A stretch of 64,000 bases of DNA, from assembly GCA_037074615.1 (NCBI GenBank), contig CM073551.1:17483750-17547749 (forward strand), written 5' to 3'. A program made the position numbers and the translations under genes. The notes under the pieces were generated by a model. It saw only the letters and a program-made list of their open reading frames with translations, was not told the origin of the DNA and made no database searches. Source of the stretch: Leucaena leucocephala. Its lineage: Eukaryota > Streptophyta > Magnoliopsida > Fabales > Fabaceae. Shown one piece after another: positions 57,174-64,000 of this stretch (positions are counted from its first letter, which is position 1; each line of letters begins with the position of its first letter).

Positions 57174-57258
57174 GTTGGGGAAGAAGGAGATGGATCTGTT
57201 GCAAAGAATGAGATTACTGTGATGGAAGTGTGTTTGAGAACTGTTGAAGAAGAAGAAA

Positions 57259-57298
<40 letters not shown>

Positions 57299-57361
57299 TG
57301 ATGATGATGATATTAGGGGAAATTTATGTGAAGCTGAATGTGTTTGATAAAGGAGAAGCAT
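57170..57361 (-). other. Possible upstream ORF (63 codons) overlapping the bHLH start codon
   Basis: From an ATG at 57361 a frame runs through the CT-rich leader (encoding runs of Ser-Leu) and stops at a TGA (57172-57170) that overlaps the main ATG in the arrangement ATGA. If the transcript starts upstream of 57361, translation of this ORF would end exactly at the UNE10-type start and could regulate it by reinitiation. The transcription start is not known, so this remains a hypothesis. Confidence 0.35.
57261..57294. repeat. (GA)n / (CT)n microsatellite in the bHLH 5' leader
   Basis: Seventeen AG dinucleotides on the plus strand, CT on the gene strand, 88-121 bp upstream of the ATG. CT-rich leaders are common in plant genes, and GAGA repeats can bind BPC factors. 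Confidence 0.85.
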
Positions 57362-57364
57362 GGA

Positions 57365-59505
57365 TGGTAGCTTTGTTGAGAGACTTGTGGATTCTATTAT
57401 TTTTCATGTGGGAGAGAAGAGAGGAAAAAATCTAGTCCACATGAAAGAACATTATATTAAGAGGATGTTTCTTTTTTTTTTCTTTGTTTGCAATATCAAA
57501 CACTTGATAATATGGGCTTCACTATCAAGAAACAATTATTGAATTTGTTGTGGGGTAAGTTAAAGAGGATCGGAGGATGCAATATGGGAAGAAGATCAGC
57601 TCAATATTATTTATGTAAAACTTGGCAATTATTAATGACCTGGTTCAACGGAATTCAAGTTCTCTCGGATTACAAATATTATTGCATTGGGCTGGTTGAT
57701 TATTTGATGCATGCATGAATTTGGTTAATTAGAAGGAAAGAGAAAGGGGAAAAAGGATGAAGTCAAGTTGATGCTTCTAAATTATACTATCTCCAATCTT
57801 AGATATAAGAATTAAAGAGAGTTTATATTAATTATAAACATAAGATATCATTCCATTTTATATCCTAAATTTATAAATTTTTTTTTAACTTATTCGTATT
57901 GATTGTACTTATTAATGGAATTTCTATAAGTGGTAGTTTCCAGTACTAATCAAATGATTAAAGAGTGTATTTTATGAAAATTAACATATATTTTTTATAA
58001 ATAACTAATTTAATTAAATCAACAGGCATTAGTCTTGGTGGAAAGGGCTTTAGCTATTTAAGCACAATGTTTTAAGTTTATGTGAATATAGAAAATACTT
58101 TTAGGAAACTTACCCTTAATTGGACCAAACAATGCTTAAATATGATCCTGTCACATAACCATATAAAAAAAAGTTAACTAATTTTCTTTAACTTATAAAT
58201 TAATCATCTATCTCCTACATTAGGACGGGAGAAAGTGCAAAATAATTTTATAAGTAAATTTAATTTATGTATGGTTTAATAAAAATAATGTGTTTTTCTC
58301 TCGAAGTGGAGTTTTCCGTTCTCCAATATACAGTTCCTTTATTTTATTCCCTATTGCTTTCATCACCATCCCCACACATTTCACTCTTAAAGTTCCCAAA
58401 TATGTCGATGGTATAGAAAACTCAACAATCTCTGCAATTTGCCACTAACATAAAATAACAAAAACTTTTCATCACTTGATGACAAATTGATTGTGTCCTT
58501 TGATTTTAGCAAGAAATTAAGTCGCCCATATTATAAAATAAAAAAAATACGTCACTGCAAAAGTCGATACACAAGGTACATACATATCTACACAAATAAT
58601 GCTTTAGCTTTTTCTGAATTTGGCCTTCCTTTAATACGACTATATAATTCACCAATAAAGTCTAGCACAATTAGTAGATAATAGGTTCTTTAAATATGAT
58701 ATCTTAGATTCGAACCAAATTATGTATATAGAAAATACTTTGTTATGAGAGATAAAATTCACTTCGGTGATTTTTATATCTCAAAAAAATTAGTCTCTAA
58801 TTATCCGTTGGGGATAGCTTTGATTCTACCAAAAAAATGTATAATTCAAACTTTGTTAATAGGAACTTGAGCTCACTCAATTCTATGTGTTTCTTCTTCT
58901 ACTGGTTTACAAAATTCCAAAACTGATGGTTCAGCTAATATATCTCAAAGAACTCATTTGAGCAGTAGTATAGTACGGTTTGGGTTCATGGCTGTTATAT
59001 ATATGATGGCTCCGAGTACTTCAGGAGAGATCCGTGGGTCCTAAGAGTGAACACCTATGGTTTCATGAAATGAAGAACAAACGTTATCTTTTTTGTTATA
59101 TGCACATATTTAAATTTAATATAGGTAGCTCGTTGAGACTAATGAACTAGTGAACTAATCTTCGTCCAATCTGATTAAGAGTTTTGGATGAGTAGATCGT
59201 GTTGAATTTTATGCTTTTCTTTTCTCTCTTTATACTTAGCCAAAAATGACATCATTTTGAGTTTAAAAAAAATAGCAGTCTATTATATTTGTACTTGAGT
59301 AATTTTGTTTTGATATATTAAGTGTGATTTATACATGAATATTTAATTTTATTTATTTATGGATTAATTCCTTTTTGGTTAAATATTACTTTTTTTTACA
59401 GTTATACATAAATATTTTGTATACAATCATAATTAGGTTGATCATGGTTCAACCACAGATGAACCAGTGTTACTAGTTTAATAATCAGTTCAATTTTTAA
59501 TACCT
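57365..59505. other. Upstream region of the bHLH gene and further intergenic DNA
   Basis: No TATA box is obvious upstream of the bHLH gene. The interval 57790-58235 looks like a Stowaway-like MITE (TCTCCAATCTTAGATATAAG left, inverse of TCTCCCGTCCTAATGTAGGA right) split by a roughly 180-bp insertion at about 58020-58175 that may be a SINE. The rest holds the family B SINE listed separately. Confidence 0.45.
58652..58840 (+). mobile_element. tRNA-derived SINE, family B, best copy
   Basis: 189 bp between duplications TATAATTCA (58643-58651 and 58841-58849). Starts CCAATAAAGTCTAGCACAAT; the B-box-like TTAGATTCGAACCAAATT is close to the Pol III consensus; the 3' region TTAGTCTCTAATTATCCGTT ends TTCTACCAAAAAAATG. 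Other copies: 21860-22010, 30500-30690, 33075-33269, 37205-37395. Confidence 0.85.
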
Positions 59506-61007
59506 TATACACTACAAAAAAAATAATATTTTATAGCGGTTATTTTATGGTATTTTTAGCTATTTTAACTACAACAAACAACCTTTCTAGTGGTTGGGCC
59601 AACCACTAGAAAATCAAGTGAAAGAAACTAATTTTTATTACGATGGTCAAAACGAAAGAAAATTTATAGCGGTTCAATTCAACACTAAAAAAAGGTTGCA
59701 AGAGAAGGTGGATGTGACGACTTTAGTAGCAGTTCAAAACCGCTAGAAAATAATAAGACAGGAATTAAAATTTAAAAATTATTTATAGCGGTTAAAAGAA
59801 CGACTAGAAATTTCTTTCACAAATTTTTTGTTGGTGGGAAATAAAATTTTCACGATGGTGCCATATTTTCTAGCAGTTAGAAAATGCTAGAAATTTGGTG
59901 CAATTGTGAACAAAATTTGAACTTTTTGAAAATTTTGCTGCTATTTTGTACATTTATATCAGTTACAGAACCGCTACAAACTGCATTCCAGCTGAAAAAA
60001 ATAAAATTCAATTTTTTTTCATTATCATAAAATGTAATATTAGTAATTAAGAAACTATTAAATAGATTATATTAGATAATTATATTGATATGTGTAATTA
60101 ACAATGTATTAGATGTTATATATTAAAATATTATGCTAAATAATAACTAATTAAATTATGATTGTATCATATGAATTGAATTTAATTTGATAAGGTAGTT
60201 GAGTTGGAGATTGTTGAATTGGAGATAAGATAGTTTGTATCTTTGAACTTCAATTCTTAAGTTGAAGAAGGGGTTGGATTGATTGAGGAGGCCATGACAA
60301 ATATAAAGAAAGAAAATATGAAAGAAGAAAATAAATAAGTATGTTAATAAATTATAAATAAAGATAAATAAAATAAATTAAGATTTATAAAATGAATATC
60401 ATCTTACCATATAAAGAAGAAGGAGAACCAACCGTATGGGAGAGCAAGAAGAGAAGACAGAATAAAGAAGGAGACGAGAGGGAGTAAATGAATGAGGAGG
60501 GGATGTAGTATTTATAGAGATGTGGAAAGAATTTCTAGTAGTTATGTGGTATTTGCAATGGTTTTTGGGCATTTTTGTAGCGATTATGTTGTCCAAACAA
60601 TTTTTAGTGGTTTCTGTAACTACTATAAAGTGCACATTTTTTATTTTTAAAAAATTAAACCAATTTTGATTAGTACATAGTTATGTATGAAAAATAAATT
60701 ATTACATAAGTGATAGAAAAATGCTTGAAATTGTTATTCTTGATCATCATCCTACCTGAAAGAAGATATTAAAAAATTACTGTTAGGATTATAATTAAAT
60801 ATATTAGAAAAAAATTAGTAGTTAATTATTTAAAAATTTTAATAAAAGACACATATACCTAATAGTGGCTAAATTATTGTCTCCTTGAGGAAAGAAGTTT
60901 CAAAATTCGTCTGTTGGAAGGGCTCAATATCTTAATCCAATGTCTTAAGTAATGTCACTATTATCCATGTCATAAAGATCCTGTGGCTTAAGGTGGATGA
61001 CTATATT

Positions 61008-61966
61008 TCAGTCTTTATGTTTCTCCTTTTTGACATAGTAAACCTGATATGCCTCAGAGGCAAGAATATATGGCTCATCATCTTCATTTCTCGTATGAAT
61101 GAGTCTAGAGAAATTAACAGAGGTGATACACAAGTGGTTAGTAGTGAGTCCCAATGAAGTTGTCATATTTGCCTTGGAGCACTTGAACGGAGGCAAGAAT
61201 TTTGGCTGGTTTCTTCCTTTGCTTTTCCCCCTTCTATACCGACTTGTAGTGAGATGCCATACATCGCTTACAAATCTCCCTATTAGCATCCTCTCCCTAA
61301 CACAACATATAGTCATTTGGGCATGCATATATCTTCTTGTAGTTCAAGCCAATCTTGTTAATAATATTCTTTGCTTCATAAAAAGACGGAGGAAATTCAG
61401 CTTGAGGGAAAACATCTCTTAGTAATTCCAATAGCATGGACATTGCTTTGTCAGTCATACCACATAATCATTTGATATGATACAACTTCACTAAGAATGA
61501 TAACTTAGAATACTTTATGCACATAGAATAAAGAGGCTTATTGGCTTCATTCATAAGATCAAAAAATTCCCGGATAGTTTTGTTTCTAAGGAACTCTAAT
61601 GAGGCCCTTTTACTTCATTGGGATCCTCACTTTCATGAATGCCGAAAGCATCACACACAACATTATTCACGGCATTGGATTCTTTCGGTCGAACTCCCAT
61701 TCGTGAAATTACAGGAGTTGACTCAGTAATTATATCTGGTCATTCTCCATGTAGTTGCCAAAATACATACTCTCTCGGGAAGGGTTTAAATAACAAATGT
61801 TCTTTAAAACATCTCTTGGATGCCACTTCTTAAAATTACATTTAGGACATGGACACTGAATCTTACCGTTTACAAAGGCATTGGCAAAAGCAAAATCCAA
61901 GAAATAGTTTAGTCTAGCCAAATATTGTGGAGTTGACTGATACAAATTGATCCATGACATATCCAT
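61008..61966 (-). pseudogene. Internally deleted TNP2-type CACTA transposase
   Basis: The minus strand from 61966 encodes MDMSWINLYQSTPQYLARLN ... FANAFVNGKIQCPCPKC, the transposase-associated domain with its Cys cluster. After several stops comes LLELLRDVFPQAEFPPSFYE, then AKNIINKIGLNYKKIYACPN and ICKRCMASHYKSV, the N-terminal TNP2 region. At about 61230 the sequence jumps to TTSLGLTTNHLCITSVNFSR, LIHTRNEDDEPYILASEAYQ and VYYVKKEKHKD, which is the C-terminal DUF4216-type part. The DDE catalytic core that should lie between them is absent. This gene cannot move DNA itself. Confidence 0.8.
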
Positions 61967-62639
61967 AACTAATATTACTTAGATCTTGTTAACACTTCAG
62001 AGGAAAAGCTCAAATAGAAGTTCAAATGAACTCAAAATGAAGCTGTTCAACTTATAAAGAAGGGAGACAACAGTCAACTTTTTCTAGCGGTTGTAATCCC
62101 CTAGAAAATGTTTTAGCAGAAAGTAACGGTAAGCTTTTTTCTGACTGTTAGAAACGGCTATAAATATTCAACTCAGAGGGAAATTTCAATTTCAAACTTC
62201 ATAATGTAATGGTAAATATTTTGTACAATTAGTAACCGCTAGAAATGTTCAGCTTAGAGGGAAATTTGAATTTCAAACTCTAAAATTTTTGGGGAAGTTT
62301 CTAACGATTCTGAACTGCTAGAAATGTTCATCTGGGAGGGAAAATTGATTTCCAAACATTTGAATTTTCTTCGATACTTTGTAGTAGTTCCTAACCGCTA
62401 GAAACGTCAAACTTTTGGAATTTCCCATTTTTTAATATATTTGCTTAATATTAAACAGTAACAAATAAAAAAATTAAACCTCCATAATTTAAAATCAACT
62501 CTAGTTGCAAATAATCTAACTTTAATCAAAATTGTCAACAACCAAGCGAAAAAAAGACTTGAAAGTAAAAATGTCCAAATAAAAAATAATATAACAAAAT
62601 CAAAATTATTCAAATTCAATAGGGGTAGAAATCAGGTGT

Positions 62640-64000
62640 GCGGGGTAGAATCAGCGACATCATGATCGTCATCTCGCGAGGCCCTTTGCTGGGGCTGGGC
62701 CTACTGTTGGTTCTCCTGGAGATGCAACAGTGGTGCTAGCTTTATGTCAGGGATCTCTAGTAATTGGACGTTTGAAGCCAGTGAGATCACCATTTGATGC
62801 ATGCTTCAATGGCTGCTCTGAACTAGTTGAGCTATATCTGTAAATTACGATTATGCTCCTCTATTTAGGCCGCCATCTCTCATCTGATATCCTCCCATAG
62901 CTCATCTATGGATAAGGAATTCGGCCGCTTTGAATATGCACTCATTTGCTAGGATGTCGATGCTGACTGAGAGATCCTAATAGTGTATGAAGGGTTAGCA
63001 CTACCCGTTTAAGGCAGCCTACTCGAGGTGGGTCCAAGACCAAGCCCACTAACTCGACTGAGTACTACGGTCTATCATGGCTCGCTAAGAGTGAAGTGGT
63101 AGGATCTAAGGCAAACCCCTAAGACACTCACAGTTCTGTATCCTCTAAGTCATCCGCGCATGTCGTAACTAATATTAAAATATTAGAATTCAATATTTAT
63201 ATTGAGTTATCAAAATTCAATTAATTAATTATTTACTCACTGTCATTTTCTCAACCTCATCCGAAGTATGAGTCCCATCTCGAGGCCTATACAGATAAGG
63301 CCACATCTCACCGTAAGTAGGTGTGATTCCCCGTTCTTGTGCATCTTTTCCTTCTATAAATTAAAGGGATAAAATAATTATTAAAAAATTAAATACGCGT
63401 ACATAACGTATAATTTCTTTTTATATACTTACAATCTCATCATTTGCAACAACAAAGCTACTGGACCCAGCCTTATGGCACACTGTCTGCTGCCTGACGC
63501 TCTCAGTATTTCTCTAGGAGAGAGCTTGAAACAAAATGTATAGAAATTAAGTTAGTCAAATCGGATAAAAAATATAAAAAAAATTATAATTAAATGCAAC
63601 AATATCATACCCTCTACTCAGGTGACATCTTAAAATATACAAAATTTAATCAATCTTGCTCTGGGATTCTATTAGGTACATTTGCTAATATCTCCTACAA
63701 GGGCATCTTCCTGTCACCTTTCTTCTCACACCATAACTCACTCCTTTTGTTCCTCCATGCTTCCCCTAACCTTTTAAGGGTATCCACCCTCAACTCCTCT
63801 CCCAATATAAATTTACTCTATAATGAAATAAATAAACAAATTATATTTATTACATAAATTTAATCAAACAATTAACTAATTTAAATAAAAATTATATATT
63901 ATCTTCATCACTTCCCAAATGCTCTGCTTCTTCTCTACTGTGATCTTCTTCTAGTCCTTCACATAAATAGGGAGCAAGGTCCACTACTTACCCATAAGAC
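62640..64000 (-). pseudogene. Ptta/En-Spm-type transposase remnant, partial at right edge
   Basis: Reading the minus strand from the edge, exon-like blocks encode WTLLPIYVKD and EKKQSIWEVM (about 63975-63890), LRVDTLKRLGEAWRNKRSEL and WCEKKGDRKMPL (about 63795-63700), ESVRQQTVCHKAGSSSFVVA (about 63510-63450), and EGKDAQERGITPTYGEMWPY followed by LYRPRDGTHTSDEVEKM (about 63350-63240). The order WR-K-L, HxxGSxSF and PTxxEMW is that of the plant En/Spm (PF03004-type) transposase. Stops and frameshifts interrupt it, and the part down to 62640 is low-complexity C-terminus (SKRPNSLSIDELWEDIR). It may be the second gene of the same CACTA element as the TNP2 remnant. Confidence 0.7.

Larger units (their letters stand above)
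59510..64000 (-). mobile_element. CACTA element (or nested CACTA elements) running to the window edge
   Basis: The left end is CACTACAAAAAAAATAATAT preceded by ATA. Subterminal AACCGCTAGAAA/TTTCTAGCGGTT motifs in both orientations fill 59540-59990 and recur at 60535-60640 and 62075-62410. Between and beyond them lie a TNP2-type transposase remnant and a Ptta/En-Spm-type remnant, both on the minus strand. No partner end (TAGTG then ATA) was found, so the element either continues past 64000 or is a composite of two or three CACTA copies. Confidence 0.7.

Noticed and set aside
1..64000. CRISPR arrays, bacterial operons, phage or plasmid functions, organellar insertions
   Set aside because: None seen; all recognised genes have plant-type introns and all repeats are plant transposon types. 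No full tRNA or rRNA gene was recognised by eye.

Overview
This is a window of AT-rich plant nuclear DNA, almost certainly from a eudicot. The evidence is a beta-expansin, a U/P-type cyclin and a UNE10/PIF8-type bHLH factor, all split by spliceosomal introns, set among plant transposons (CACTA, Stowaway-like MITEs, tRNA-derived SINEs, LTR retrotransposon relics). No bacterial, viral or organellar gene block and no CRISPR array is visible. The species cannot be named from the sequence.

Layout. At 190-845 (minus strand) are two exon-like pieces of a malectin-like/LRR protein gene running off the left edge. A CACTA-like non-autonomous element lies at 1471-2626, followed by a lone decayed beta-expansin exon at 2737-2890. 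The intact four-exon beta-expansin gene (minus) is at 8216-10439, with a TATA box at 10507-10516. The interval from 10.5 to 22.9 kb is gene-poor and holds a foldback element, SINEs and a Stowaway-like MITE. The two-exon cyclin gene (minus) is at 22957-24153 with a TATA box near 24231-24242. From 24.3 to 40.5 kb I see no confident gene, only SINEs, MITEs and simple repeats.

From 40534 to 50803 there is a nest of mobile elements. A short CACTA-like element (about 330 bp when rejoined) was interrupted by a 9.9-kb CACTA element (40605-50542, flanked by CCA). That element was later hit by two sequences with solo-LTR structure: 41969-44610 (TATAA duplication) and 45795-47280 (GTGCC duplication). 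The second splits the transposase-like reading frame.

The best-supported regulatory gene is a six-exon bHLH gene of the UNE10/PIF8 type (minus, 53662-57173). It has a phytochrome-B-binding (APB-type) motif, a probable GC-AG intron, two Stowaway-like MITEs in its introns, and a possible upstream ORF whose stop codon overlaps the main start codon. The right end (59510-64000) is another decayed CACTA region with an internally deleted TNP2 transposase and a separate Ptta/En-Spm-type transposase remnant.

The three intact genes (cell-wall loosening, cyclin, light-signalling transcription factor) are independent plant genes with no operon-like relationship. The unusual content is the nested-transposon record, three SINE families with several copies each, and the structure of the bHLH gene. 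I found no convincing novel multi-gene system.
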